Origin: Solen grandis
Lineage: Eukaryota > Mollusca > Bivalvia > Adapedonta > Solenidae
Assembly: GCA_021229015.1 (NCBI GenBank)
Contig: CM037788.1
Span: 38,774,024 to 38,838,023 of the forward strand
DNA: 64,000 nt
Reading direction: 5' to 3'
Below the pieces are notes generated by a model, which made no database searches, was not told where the DNA came from, and saw only the letters and a program-made list of their open reading frames with translations. Made by a program: the position numbers and the translations under genes. Of the stretch, positions 22,601 to 31,796 are shown in pieces (within the stretch, counting starts at the first letter, position 1; each line of letters starts with the position of its first letter).

Positions 22601-25600
22601 CAGAATAAGATACCCTGAAAGGAAAATTATTCATGGAACAAGTAACGGTTTACATACTATTAGAAAATAATGAAAAAGTTGGTAACAATCAAAGTTAAAT
22701 CAGTCCAAATTAAACCCATCCTGGACGACCTGCATTTTTTGGTTCAAAGCACAAATTAAGGTTACCCTTACTCCGTGACAACGGATTGCAATTCAATTCA
22801 AAGATTTCCAGAAATAGTTTTGAAGAATATAATGCTATTCGACTTAACCATGCATTCTCAAACGATAAATAAATATTTTAAAAATGTTTTCAAAAAAAAA
22901 ATACTTCCGAACACGAACGAATTATTGCAAATTATACGTACCAAAATGTCCATTTTTATGTAAGAATGTAAATCTTTCAGGCAGCTTTTGTCTTCGGCCT
23001 CCAGTCTTAAACAACTGTGTGACGTAACGATGACGTAATTCAAACTTCACGTTTCAGATTTCACACTTCACACTTCAAACTTCACACTTCACACTTCACA
23101 CTTCAGACTTCACACTTCACACTTCAAACTTCACACTTCATTAAATTTTCTAGCAAAGAAGTGTGAAGTCTGAATTTCACGCTTCATACTTCATACTTCA
23201 AAGATATTTTAACGTTTATCTATGAAGTTTGAAGTAAGAAGTCTGAACTGTGAAGTTTGAAGTTATGAAGTCCCCACCGGTCTTTCGTAGAAAAGTGACA
23301 TGTGCTGGTAGGACAAATTCAGCTTTTTACTGTATATGTTAGTTATAAATGTTATAAACATTTAAGGCTTAAATGGAAAATGAGTTTTTTTTTATATTTT
23401 ATCAAAATTAAGAGACAGCGTGAATTATGTGAATACACAGCGGTAGATTTATTTGGAACATGTCCATACGTTTAAAATGTATAATAGATTACATACGAAT
23501 ATGTGCTTAGCAAAAATACAGTCACGTGTCATGTTAAAACATGATTTTTACATCATAGGAAACTCCGTCAATTGTTTTATGTCCCTTTTTTAACGTCGTG
23601 ATTGCGTTTAATTCATACTACCAGTATGGCTTTTATACACGAATATTTTAAAACGAAAAAAACAAAACAAAATAAAACAAGAAATATCTTCTTAAAAAAA
23701 ACATGCGGCGTTTATTGGGGGACTAGATCTAAAGTCAATGGAGAATGTTGAACGGTTATAAGCATTTCATCTAAGGAAGTCAAAATAAGCACAAATAAAA
23801 ACTTTGTATTAAAGCGTCCCTCCATCGCAATCGTCGGAGTAAACATCATTGTAATAATAATAATAATAAAAAGTAATGATAATATCTTTATTTTTTAGAC
23901 CTTTTCCGGAAAAAACATTTTTAGGTATGAAAAGTGAAAAAATATTACTAACATATGATAATGATGATGAAAATTATTCAAATAGTATACTTCAGGTATT
24001 TATAACGTTCGGCCCGAAACAAGTCTCAATGTGCATCAATAAGAAGTATTTTGATTAAGTTACTTTATATTTGTCAAAGAAACTGTAATTCAGTCAGGTT
24101 ACGTGAGAACAAAGTATAAGTTACAGTTGGTTGTAATTCCAACAAACATTGGTGTGGTACCTTTTTTCTGTGAGTATAGGAATATCTACCAATGAAATTC
24201 ATAAAAATATTTATTCGGCAATGTCTTACGTCATCATCCTTAAGTTGGACAAAAAAGAGGTTAGACGGCGGCACCTCGAAAAAAAAGGGAAAAGAGAAGC
24301 CCGACGGATTCATAGTTGACATAATCAACATATATTTTGAATACTATTCGTTCTGTCCACTGGATGTTAAAGATCGAATTGTTCATAAATGTCTATATAG
24401 ATTTTAGAATGAACTCAAATTATCAAGAAGAACAATAAAAACATCTATCCAAACCTTTTACAGACATTAATATACAATAAAACATTATCCACACGCATAC
24501 TGAAACCAAATAAATAAAATAATCGAGAGATTTGCCTTCATCAAAATAAATCCCTGATTTATCAACATAGTAAATGCAAACTGTGGTCTTGCATGATCTT
24601 TAAAAAGTTTCAAGTTAGCAATAGACATTTTAGAGAAATACTAAAATCACTGTCGCTGAAAGTATACAAGCTTAGCTCTACTGTATATCGTAGCGGGCGA
24701 AGCTCCCTCGCCGGCAAAGCCGGCGAGCAGCGTAGCTCGCCCTACGGTATCGCGTAAACTTCTATTTGGATCAACATTTCACAGCACCATGGATTTTTTT
24801 CTCGTCACAGCCGTTTATCGTATGGGCAGCGCCATTTTGTTCACAAACTTAAAAAACGTCTGATTGAACTGGATCCAGTCAATTTTCGGGTGTTCGTCTG
24901 ATTCAAATTTTGTTGTTAAGCTTTGCTTTTGCATTTGAACATTACAAATGTGCTTCGTTATAAGATATATGATTAACAAAAATAATTCAACTCACTTTCA
25001 ACTTGTGAATTAGATTCCGAAATCAGTTAAAAAGTATATCTTGTGGGAGGCGCAATGACACCAACGCTATCATTCGGTTATAATTGCAACACTATTTTTC
25101 AATCGTACATTTCGGACTTCACTGATTTAACACACGATTCTGCTTCGAATATATGACTAAATACGGTGCTTATGCATAAAGTATATCTCAGATAAAAAGT
25201 ACCATATGTGAAAAAAGAGGGTGTAAACGGGAACTTGGTAGATAGAAATATAGTGATGACACTCTGCTTTTTCTACTTAAAGAATAAAACTAAACATGAA
25301 GTTTAGTTATGATTTTTTTTGCATAATCTCTCTCTCTCTCTCTCTCCAACTTTCTCTCCATCTCTCTGAGAATGCCCTATGTGTAAAAGATCTTTCTTCC
25401 TTCTACTCTTCTGTCTGAACATTTTTCAGATATTCTTTATCTAATAAATAATTGCAATTCACTTGTAATGTATGTTAACTATAGCCAAAAAATAGAAAAA
25501 GGGTGTATTTTTAGTGCACAGGTCAAGAGTTATTCATGTACGGTAGACCTAGATCTATATATCTAATTATCTATTATTTGTTTATTTCATTTTCTTTGTT

Positions 25601-28600
25601 TATTTATTTATTTATTTTTTTATTTAGGATCGAAGCAGTCCTAATTCTATTAACTGCTATGCATAGGATATAATCTCTTACGAAAGACTAATTTAAACTG
25701 CATGATTGTGCATCTTATATTTAAATGCTGATAAATAGTTATACTGATTTCAAAGATGACAAGTTTGTTATTTTATCTTTCCTTTTCTTTTCCTTTCAAA
25801 GATGACTCGTTTTATTTCTCCTGTTTTTGTGATACTCGTGGTCTGGTCTAAACAAGAGGTAAACTAGAAATTGTACCATTTTAAACATAATCTTTACGAA
25901 TTTAATAGAATATTTTATGCCTGGCTGCGACATACTAAAGAAAGTCGTAAAAATGTACTGGTTTGGGTCTTATGCTTGGCGCTCAGAATAAATACATTAG
26001 GACTGGTTGCCCGGTGTCAGGATAAATACAGGGTAGTTCTAGGACTGGTTGGCGAGGTGTCAGAATAAATACAGGGTAGTTCTAGGACTGGTTGGTCCGG
26101 TGTCAGGATAATGTGACTGAGTGTGGCATTATGCCACTTGTCTATGGCGTAATACTGCAGTGTGGCCTCAAATAAGCATAGTCTTCTAATGACTGAAATA
26201 CTGTCACCTGGACGTTAAAACCCAGTAAATAAACAAACATTTTTCACTCGGTAGTGACACCAACCCCAGTCCAACTATTAAATTCATACTTTAATAAGTT
26301 TGAATTGCAGTGATGCTGCTATTGGCGTTAGATATAGGGATTTGGGTTTCCCCATTGGAATTTCGAAGGCAAATATTAGAGTGTATTCTTGAGATAAATT
26401 TTTGTTATGCTGTATTCATATATACAAAAAGGTAAATAATTTCACTATTTTTTTCTGACAAATTGTACACCCTGCACTGGGCCAGGGCACTGTCAGATTT
26501 GAAATATACATACAACCAATTTTATCTATACAGAAATGATAGGATGTAGAACCACATTGATGAATTTTGAGGTATTCTAAGGGGGATTTTTTTTTATTTC
26601 TGCTTGTTGTTGTCAGTGTTTTTGTTTTAGAAGCACACAGGATTGTTTACAATTGCTTGTTTTGCATTTAAATATAATTATGATGAAATAAAAAAATAAT
26701 ACTTTGTTGCCCCAATATGTAGCGTTATTTAATTGTTTAACCATTTGAAACTTTTTTTCTTCTTCGCCTAGCATTCGAAGCAAGTTGCTGGATATTTATA
26801 ATGATCCTTAGAATTAATGAGTGTGTTCTTATCTACTTAAAACATACATATACCAACTGAATAGATCTAGTACTTCTGAATAAGACGATCATGCTTCGCC
26901 CGCTCTGAGCCCGTACCTTATTTCATATTATATAGTACGTAAGTAAAAACAACAACCTTCTCTGCTACATGTATATATGAAGAGAGAAAAGAACACTTGG
27001 CATATTAAAAGAATCAATTCATGTATCTAATATATTTTTGATGAAAAAAACAACAACTTTACCTATGTAGTAGACTGTACAGGTGTTTATCATGGCAAGT
27101 GTTAAAAAGAATCCAGAACCGTTTCGAACTTAATTTATATATACAACCAAATAGCTGCTTCATTTTCTCCCTTTTCGCACCACGAATAAACCTATTGATT
27201 GCTAGTTCGTCTCCTTGAACGGATAGAATAAAAGTGGACCAATGTGTTAATAGGTTTCGGATTTTACACTGAAAGTTTCAAAATAGTATAGATTCAGCCC
27301 CATTGTGTATGTCAATCAATGTAAAACTATGTATGTTCTCTGTGGTGATTTCATTCAATTCAAAATATTTACTTCAAGGACTTACATAGGAAATAACATT
27401 GCACGATTAACATATTGGCAAAATATAATGGCTATAGCGGTCTGTTTTCATTAAATTAATAATGATATTGAATGTAATGATTTTAAGCAAGGAACTGGAA
27501 AAAAATAATTTGAATTTGAGTGTAAAAGACGAAACTATGTCATAGGAAGGATAATATAAACTTACCAAGTTAACAAACAGAAAATATCTCTAAACTCAAG
27601 ACTTCGAGTGGATGAAGAAGAATAAATAAATCTTAATCAGCAAAGGGATAAAGATAACGCATTGAACTTTTGCGGAATTTCAATTACAGTTTATACCCTC
27701 AAGAACTCGTTTTATTTTTTCTAGCAACGATTCAAGTTAATGACAAATTAGAAACAATACATGAGAATAATTATATATATATATATTTCTCATTTAAACT
27801 GAAATATATTTTAAAACAAGGTTGCGTAGCTGAACAGGTATCCAAATCAGTATTTTGTTTACTAGTATTAAAAAAATATCTTATCTGTTGACAGATTGAA
27901 CTACATGCATTTAATTAAAACAAGAAATATTTTATCTATATTCGGCGTAGCTAAGTAATTGTCAATTTTAACATGTAAAACAGATTAAAACTATTTTTAT
28001 GAAGTTTGAAACGTTAGCAAACATGTTTATAAATACCAAGATTGTGGGAGGTATTATGGGAGGACTACATAGCAAAACAAATTTAATTTACAAACTAAAA
28101 ATAGCTAATCTACCAACTTCCATTAAATATTACACACTTGCTGATTTTTTAAAAGTAAAGACAGTTCATATTTAACCAAGCAAAACCGAAAGCATAAATC
28201 GCGTATATCCGATTGTTTCCAGATCAACACAACAAACTGCACAACTTCTCCGCAGTTTAATGTTTTTAAATGCTTGTTCTCAAACTCCAAATTTTGCAAC
28301 TGTATAATACTATATTTAAGTAATGCGACATTACATTAATCAAAGCGCCGATAGCGCATAGAGAACAAAGTTTTTAATGCCATTAAGTCTTATTTAATTC
28401 AGATTTTGACTTAAGAAATAGCTCTACATTTAGCTCAATTAAAAGAAAACTTAATTCCCAGACAAAGCTGAAAAAGTTCCAGATTTTTTTTCTGTATAGG
28501 TAATAGATATTTATCTTTTCTCCATGCAAGGTCAAGAAACAAATGTAGCAACTTAAATGAAGACCCCTTTTTTTAAATCATCTGAGTCAAGATCCATTAT

Positions 28601-31513
28601 GTGGTTGTCTAAACGGAATTGAGAGTGCTGAACATTATTTCTTCCAATGTGCCAGATTCTCTGACATAAGAATTTCTGTCTTTCAGGTCACCAGGCCTTT
28701 GCACCCTCTAAATATAGATATGTTACTTTCTGGTAGTACTAACCTTGCCATTGAACAGAATAATATTCAGTGTCATTCTCTTGATAGAGATAAAAAGAAG
28801 ACTTTCTGATATAATGTATCACTCTGGTCGTAGTTATGAAGTATTTTATTCAGCTACCAACCTGATTTTGAGCTGATGCTCTGCTATTGTTAGTGTGATC
28901 CTTTCATGTTGTTAATATTATTTTTACTATTTTTTTTATTTTAACTTGTTGTTTATGTCAATTAGTATATTGGCAACTTGACAAAAGGTTTTGTTTCATT
29001 TATATCACTTCCATGTTAATGTTGCAAACATATCACGTTATAGTGATAATCACATAGACCCGCTCAGAGGCTTCTTAAATCAACCCCTCCCATCTTTCTC
29101 TCTGTCTGTCTGTCTCTCTCCCTCTCCAGTACATGTTCCTTGTTGTTGTTGTTGTTGTTGATGGGGTTTTTTCAGTCTGTTTATGAACACTTCTAAGCCA
29201 TTGTTAAACATAAAATTGTAAGGGAAGGTCTGACTCAGAGTTGGTAGAACTTGTTGTTGTTGTTGTATTGGGGTTTACCGTCGCTGCGATAGTATTTCAA
29301 TTATATAGCGACGTCCAGATAATTACAGGTGGAGGAAGACCCCAACTACACAGAAGTACCCGGGTAGAACCACCGACCTACCGCGAGCCAGCTGGAAGGC
29401 TTTCTCACATGAAAAATCCCAAGTCCCTTACCGGGATTTGAACCCACAGCAGTGAGGGGCTGAGAGATTTGTAGTCCACGACTGTAACCGCTTGGCCACG
29501 GCTGCCCCTGGTAGAACTTGTAGACCAACCCCATTTCATGTATTAAATGAAATAAAATACGTTTAAACTGAACCGATGATTAAATTTTAAAGCGATAACA
29601 ATAATCCCAATGTTATTAATCCGCATTGACTTGCATAAACACGACAGTTAGCAGAGAAATGTGTTAAAGCAGGTTGTTCACAGATGATCGGTAGAAATTT
29701 AATAATATTCAACTCTCCTTCGTTCATGTTGGTGAAGTCTGTTTCCTGACAAATAAAATTGGAAAGAGTAGGTCACATTCCACAGGAAAACGCTATTTTC
29801 GTAAACGCAACTTCGACGAAAATAAATTTAGGAAGAGCACGTTCCTCAACATGGCGTCTTCTCCAGTTCAGGGTAGGGAGTTCGTAAGTTCATCCTATGT
29901 AGTTAGCCCATGCGGGAAAATTGAATGAATCTAAGTATAGGTTTTATCAGTCTAAACATAGTTTCAATACCGTCACAGACGGCATTGCCTGTGATGGGAA
30001 AACCATCCAATTCTTTTACGATTTTGGATAATTGCACTGGGTGACATTGAGTCTGTTGAAGGGAATGCTAGACGTTATTCACACATATTGTTAAAAATCA
30101 ACTTCATAGGTATTGAACACTTGTGATCGAGCTGCTTTAAATGTTGCTAATCGGCTCAAGGGGAGAGTTCCGACTGCCGACAAACAAAAGGTGGAACAAA
30201 GTTTGACAAGCTGCCTCTAGCATATCTAGGTCATTGGTCTACATTGTCTGTCCATTTCACCACACATGAACACACGTAAAGCAAAGCAAACAATACAGGC
30301 ATGCATCATGTTAAAACTTATTTTTTCACATCATAGAAAACCAAGAAAGGTCTCACGAATTTACAAGGAACATGATTATAGCTTAGAATAATTTAAGAAT
30401 ACTCGCACAATAAACTTCGCATATGTTGAACACCATTTAATTTCTCACGATGAGCTATACAAACGTCTTCAGTCCAGCCTTATGCAGACATTAACTTCGA
30501 AACTGGTCGGTAATTTTTTTTTTTTTTTTTTTCAGTTTCAACCACCAATAAGGACACACATACTAAAGCCAAATAAATCCTCAACTCCATCACTATTCAT
30601 GTATCCATATTTTCACCAATTTTGCATAAGAATTTCAAAGTGTATGCAATGGACCATCAGCGTAATTACAATTCCTTATTTTTTCCAAAAAAAAAAAAAA
30701 AAAAAAAAAATGATGATAATATGTTATAAGCAATTATGTTTAAATCGTTGTTTGGTTTGTTTGCATGTCTCTATTGAATAATATTTGCATTTTGTATGTT
30801 CTTTGTCAATTTCTTTATATGTAATCTTCAATATTGGAGGAAATAAAGATATAATAATAATATCCATTCACGACCTTCCTAGACGCAAGGTACTAATCAA
30901 ACCCAATAACTAACACGTCGCTCTAAACTGACATAGCTCAAAGCTGGCTCCACTAACATCTCCGAAAAAAAAAAAGGGGGGGGGGTCGGTAGGCCGCGGC
31001 CAGATTTTTTTAAAATTTTATCTGTTTTCAATTCTTACCTTATTTCTTTAAAGGAAGTGACGAAAAACAGCGTTTTACAACCTTAATAGCTCGAATGCAA
31101 CGAAAAAAAAGTTTAGGGTCGATACAAAAAAAAAAGAGTCGGTCGGGTAAGAGGAAACAAGTAACTTTTTATAAATCTAAGCGATACGTCAAAAGTTCTG
31201 GTTTTTACTTTAACCTAGTTCTCAGTTTATAATCATTGGTATCATGAGTCAGTTTTACTGTATCCATATGCAGTGCGCAAGAAAAAAAATAATAAAAATA
31301 AAAAAAAAACATTCAAAGGCTATATATGGAAAATGAAAATGATAGTAAAAGAAACAATGTATAGACTAATTTATTTCTTATGAAAAAAAGAAGAAGAAAA
31401 AAAAACTTACCTCTGAAGTAGACCGTACAGATGTTTATCATTGCAAGTGTTAAAATAGCAATCCAGAACTGTTTCGAACTTAATTTATGCGCACAATCAA
31501 ATAACCGTAACAT
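7665..31513 (-). CDS. Carbohydrate sulfotransferase, HNK-1/CHST8-14 type, five exons
   Basis: Exons on the minus strand: 31513-31411, 17586-17512, 16935-16877, 11309-10721 and 8194-7665. All junctions are GT-AG and the phases agree, giving 1356 coding bases and 451 residues. Residues about 16-33 form a single signal-anchor helix after a short cytoplasmic N-terminus, as in type II Golgi enzymes. A short stem follows. The catalytic domain has the 5'-phosphosulfate loop CPVEKVGTTFWRRV (about 127) and the 3'-phosphate site TRNPYHRILSAY (about 186), both for the donor PAPS. The CVACSMNYTYIGKMES block and the final FFLFGY block are typical of this family, and there are several N-glycosylation sequons. 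Known for the family: sulfate transfer to GalNAc, GlcA or chondroitin/dermatan-type glycans. The exact acceptor cannot be read from sequence. The first intron is unusually full of mobile elements. Confidence 0.87.
8195..10414. other. Sulfotransferase intron 4, mostly unremarkable
   Basis: AT-rich intron DNA. It holds a TTG run near 8983-9000, a poly-T/poly-C stretch at about 10107-10140 and a GA run at about 10381-10395. No additional exon was seen. Confidence 0.6.
10415..10693 (-). repeat. tRNA-derived SINE, family B, copy 1
   Basis: On the minus strand it begins TCCCCGTTGGCCGAGTGGTT (box A region) with box B GGTTCGATCCC. The body contains CAGGATAATGTGACTGGATG and ends near GACTGAAATACAGTCGG. 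Related copies are at 13665, 25928, 37244 and 60084. It lies in intron 4, 28 bases beyond exon 4's donor. Confidence 0.88.
10721..11309 (-). CDS. Sulfotransferase exon 4 (catalytic core)
   Basis: A 589-base exon with acceptor TTTTTCAG before 11309 and donor GTAGGT after 10721. It carries both PAPS-binding motifs and sequons at NFT, NRT and NYT. It starts in phase 0, matching the end of exon 3, and ends in phase 1, matching exon 5. Confidence 0.9.
11480..11965. repeat. Inverted pair of a tRNA-like repeat in intron 3
   Basis: The left half (about 11486-11620) and right half (about 11795-11925) are related in opposite orientation. Each contains GGTTCGAACCC, a block reading TTCTCATGACCTTCC or its complement, and AGTACTGGTCCAAC or its complement. 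The right half ends in a tRNA-like head (GGCGCCGTGGTACAGTATCCG on the minus strand). This suggests two SINE-like copies inserted tail to tail. Confidence 0.65.
12885..13075. repeat. ATG/GAT trinucleotide microsatellite clusters
   Basis: Two imperfect GAT runs (about 12885-12922 and 13015-13035), separated by unique sequence. They give spurious His-rich frames on the minus strand. Confidence 0.85.
13665..14097 (-). repeat. tRNA-derived SINE, family B, copy 2
   Basis: On the minus strand it starts near 14097 with a degraded box A (TTGGCTGTGTGAT) and box B GTGCGTTCGATCCC. It ends with a CAAA-rich tail at about 13665-13680. About 110 extra bases near 13800-13910 interrupt the body. Confidence 0.8.
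14488..14535. promoter_or_regulatory. CRE- and NRF1-like motif cluster
   Basis: The perfect palindrome TGACGTCA (about 14495) is followed within about 25 bases by ACGCATGCGCAATGCG, close to the NRF1 consensus GCGCATGCGC. The patch is GC-richer than its surroundings. In animals this pair is typical of CpG-type promoters, but no exon start was found next to it, so the function is inferred. Confidence 0.3.
15355..15885. repeat. Degenerate short tandem repeat split by a SINE
   Basis: Units of about 21-24 bases built on ATCATCATGTGGGGTTGTTATG repeat on both sides of the SINE at 15448-15699. Confidence 0.7.
15448..15699 (-). repeat. tRNA-derived SINE, family A, copy 2
   Basis: On the minus strand it begins GGGGGCTGCCGTGGCCGAGCG, with box B GGTTCGAATCCC, and ends with a tail of CAATACAACAACAA type. 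GTGAGGTTGT flanks it on both sides (15438-15447 and 15700-15709), a likely target duplication, although the host tandem repeat makes this less certain. Confidence 0.9.
15886..16745. repeat. Minisatellite of about 20 copies of a 42-bp unit
   Basis: A unit reading TCCACTTGACTTGCTGTGTG, then GTGCAGTTGTCCTTCTGTG, recurs every 42 bases with substitutions. As 42 is a multiple of three, long frames stay open on both strands (for example, a 14-residue repeat of QVDTTEGQLHHTAS type on the minus strand). It sits in intron 3, about 130 bases past exon 3's donor. Nothing suggests that it is translated. Confidence 0.95.
16877..16935 (-). CDS. Sulfotransferase exon 3 (stem region)
   Basis: A 59-base exon with acceptor CCCTATAG before 16935 and donor GTAAGT after 16877. 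It reads GTIDRSPPMSHMEPPVNIDS, counting the codon shared with exon 2, a Pro-rich luminal stem. Phase 1 in and phase 0 out fit both neighbours. Confidence 0.75.
17512..17586 (-). CDS. Sulfotransferase exon 2 (stem region)
   Basis: A 75-base symmetric phase 1-1 exon with acceptor CTATTTTCAG and donor GTAAGG, encoding VTLGQGHVDQRSRYVSDS, then LSNKHFL. Only 29 intron bases (17587-17615) separate its acceptor from the target duplication of the 5.7-kb transposon. Because it is symmetric, skipping it would keep the frame. A decayed copy lies at 30195-30270. Confidence 0.72.
17646..17775 (+). repeat. Left subterminal heptamer array of the transposon
   Basis: About 17 near-tandem seven-base units (GAAGTCT, GAAGTAT, GAAGTGT, GAAGTGC), all in one orientation, directly after the TIR. 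Arrays like this commonly bind transposase; that role is inferred. Confidence 0.85.
20241..20930 (-). pseudogene. Ty3/gypsy-like RT-RNase H remnant inside the transposon
   Basis: On the minus strand, a broken reverse-transcriptase stretch (GVNNIIGDIIVHGK at about 20800) precedes an RNase H stretch (DDGHVGIGCVL, then REKQRKYSQTENGALAIVW) at about 20240-20400. The order and motifs match the Ty3/gypsy RT-RNase H junction. The RT active-site pair of Asp is damaged (Gly-Asp), the frame is broken between the two parts, and no LTRs, gag or integrase were seen. It appears to be a fragment nested in the DDE element. Confidence 0.75.
21429..22599 (-). pseudogene. IS3EU-like DDE transposase, frameshifted
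   Basis: Three consecutive frame pieces: 22599-22408 (helical N-terminus, KYYFNLGYKYKEILAALL), 22411-22205 (GSGRCIRHKSMWKRLKSCHG, then VHRSTVLRLMWIADPEG) and 22199-21429 (integrase-type core). The core shows the first Asp in WHVDGYDK, the second in RNDLGTEN and Glu in NQRIESMW, with 40 residues between the last two. The pieces join if one base is restored near 22428 (a short A run) and one near 22203. This layout (helix-turn-helix, then a core with PGPDFVWHVDGYDKIKRFGF) is well known in animal genomes as an integrase-core protein. About 390 residues long. Confidence 0.85.
23041..23265. repeat. Right subterminal heptamer array, orientation switching
   Basis: Heptamers of CTTCACA type in tandem (23044-23142), then a segment in the opposite sense (GAAGTGTGAAGTCTGAA), back again, then GAAGTTTGAAGT-type units up to the TIR. 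Unlike the left array it contains inverted blocks that can fold as hairpins. Confidence 0.85.
23296..24680. other. Intron 1 sequence with homology to 30.2-30.6 kb
   Basis: Blocks such as TCATGTTAAAAC (23528), CATCATAG, and CATACTGAAACCAAATAAAT (24498) recur in the same order after the exon-2 remnant at 30.27-30.60 kb. This supports a tandem duplication of the first part of the sulfotransferase gene. No new exon was seen. Confidence 0.55.
24688..24748. repeat. GC-rich near-perfect palindrome
   Basis: The inner stem CTCGCCGGC (24707-24715), loop AAA and GCCGGCGAG (24719-24727) are perfect. The outer flanks CGTAGCGGGCGAAGCT and AGCTCGCCCTACG also pair imperfectly. The local GC content is far above that of the intron around it. 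Confidence 0.85.
24749..25927. other. Intron 1, no exon seen; short repeats
   Basis: AT-rich intron with a TC run at about 25328-25347 and a TTTA run at about 25600-25627. No gene or recognisable element otherwise. Confidence 0.5.
25928..26240 (+). repeat. SINE family B, copy 3, head missing
   Basis: The family B body in plus orientation (GGTGTCAGGATAATGTGACTG, GACTGAAATACTGTC, then a tail rich in AAAC). The tRNA head is degraded or lost. A segment of about 48 bases ending AGGACTGGTTG is repeated three times at about 25995-26098, a local slippage. Confidence 0.75.
26241..27062. other. Intron 1 stretch, nothing recognised
   Basis: No exon or repeat family was recognised. Confidence 0.4.
27063..27163 (-). 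pseudogene. Broken copy of sulfotransferase exon 1
   Basis: Closely similar to the true exon 1 at 31411-31513, including AATTAAGTTCGAAAC, the downstream CATGATAAACA, and a donor (GTAAAG). It starts with ATG at 27163. Two bases are missing in the membrane-anchor part, so the anchor is lost and the donor phase no longer fits exon 2. Upstream similarity (TTGAACGGATAGAATA) extends into the presumed promoter or 5' UTR of both copies. Confidence 0.8.
27164..28559. other. Intron 1 stretch, upstream flank of broken exon copy
   Basis: The first 100 bases resemble the region upstream of exon 1 at 31.5 kb. The rest is AT-rich, with no gene seen. Confidence 0.45.
28560..28880 (+). mobile_element. LINE 3'-end fragment
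   Basis: The frame from about 28594 reads DPLCGCLNGIESAEHYFFQC, then ARFSDIR. This is the Cys-Cys-His-Cys motif found after the reverse transcriptase in many invertebrate LINEs, followed by a short C-terminus. The rest of the element is absent, so it is a dead 5'-truncated copy in intron 1, antisense to the gene. Confidence 0.65.
29255..29508 (-). repeat. tRNA-derived SINE, family A, copy 3, with target duplication
   Basis: The family A head, body and tail (CAATACAACAACAACAACAA on the minus strand) are complete. TGGTAGAACTTGT flanks it on both sides (29242-29254 and 29509-29521). The exact 13-base duplication shows retrotransposition and a fairly recent insertion. Confidence 0.95.
30195..30270 (-). 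pseudogene. Broken copy of sulfotransferase exon 2
   Basis: On the minus strand it retains GGACAG, CATGTAGA-like and AGGCAGCTTGTCAAAC blocks of exon 2. It has lost one base, lacks the CTATTTTCAG acceptor and gains stops. It lies about 1.1 kb downstream of the true exon 1, where exon 2 would be expected in the ancestral layout. Confidence 0.7.
30271..31410. other. Intron 1 beside the true exon 1; homopolymers
   Basis: Holds poly-T (about 30512-30531), poly-A (about 30689-30710) and an A-then-G run near 30965-30986. The left part is collinear with 23.5-24.5 kb. No exon was seen. Confidence 0.5.
31411..31513 (-). CDS. Sulfotransferase exon 1 (signal anchor)
   Basis: ATG at 31513 and donor GTAAGT after 31411, phase 1 out. 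It encodes 34 residues starting MLRLFDCAHKLSSKQ, with a hydrophobic stretch FWIAILTLAMINICTVYF that fits a type II Golgi anchor with a short basic cytoplasmic tail. No earlier in-frame ATG was seen in the upstream flank examined. A decayed duplicate is at 27063-27163. Confidence 0.78.
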
Positions 31514-31796
31514 TTTCCCCTTTTGTTCACTTAACTTTCGTATCGACTAGTACTTCGCAAGCTAGCCCAGTCCTGGGGCTCTTGAACGGATAGAATAATG
31601 TCCAATCTTGTTACAAAAGCTTGTCATTGTGTACATGTGCTGACTGATCAAAATATCGGTCGGTTGGGCCACACGGCTTATTAAACTTGGGCATACACAC
31701 TTTCTCATAATTACAGGTATTGGTTTCAATTACACAGACATTATGTAAAGGCACAACTCTATAAACACATTGACAATGTGCTGTTTTGAACCTGTA

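Larger units (their letters stand above)
17622..23289 (-). mobile_element. DDE DNA transposon, IS3EU-like, 5668 bp with perfect TIRs
   Basis: The ends are perfect inverted repeats of 24 bases starting TACGAAAGACC and reading inward to GGTGGGGACTTCA. The direct flanks GAAAAG (17616-17621 and 23290-23295) give a six-base target duplication. Just inside each end lie arrays of heptamers of GAAGTNT type. A DDE transposase reads on the minus strand (22599-21429). The transposase type and the six-base duplication fit the eukaryotic IS3EU group as I know it; the family name is inferred. The transposase is frameshifted, so this copy is not autonomous as written. The left part also contains Ty3/gypsy-like debris. 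Confidence 0.88.

Noticed and set aside
23010..23040. CRE-like GTGACGTAACGATGACGTAA as a host promoter
   Set aside because: It lies inside the right end of the transposon next to its repeat array; any regulatory role would belong to the element, and there is no other support.
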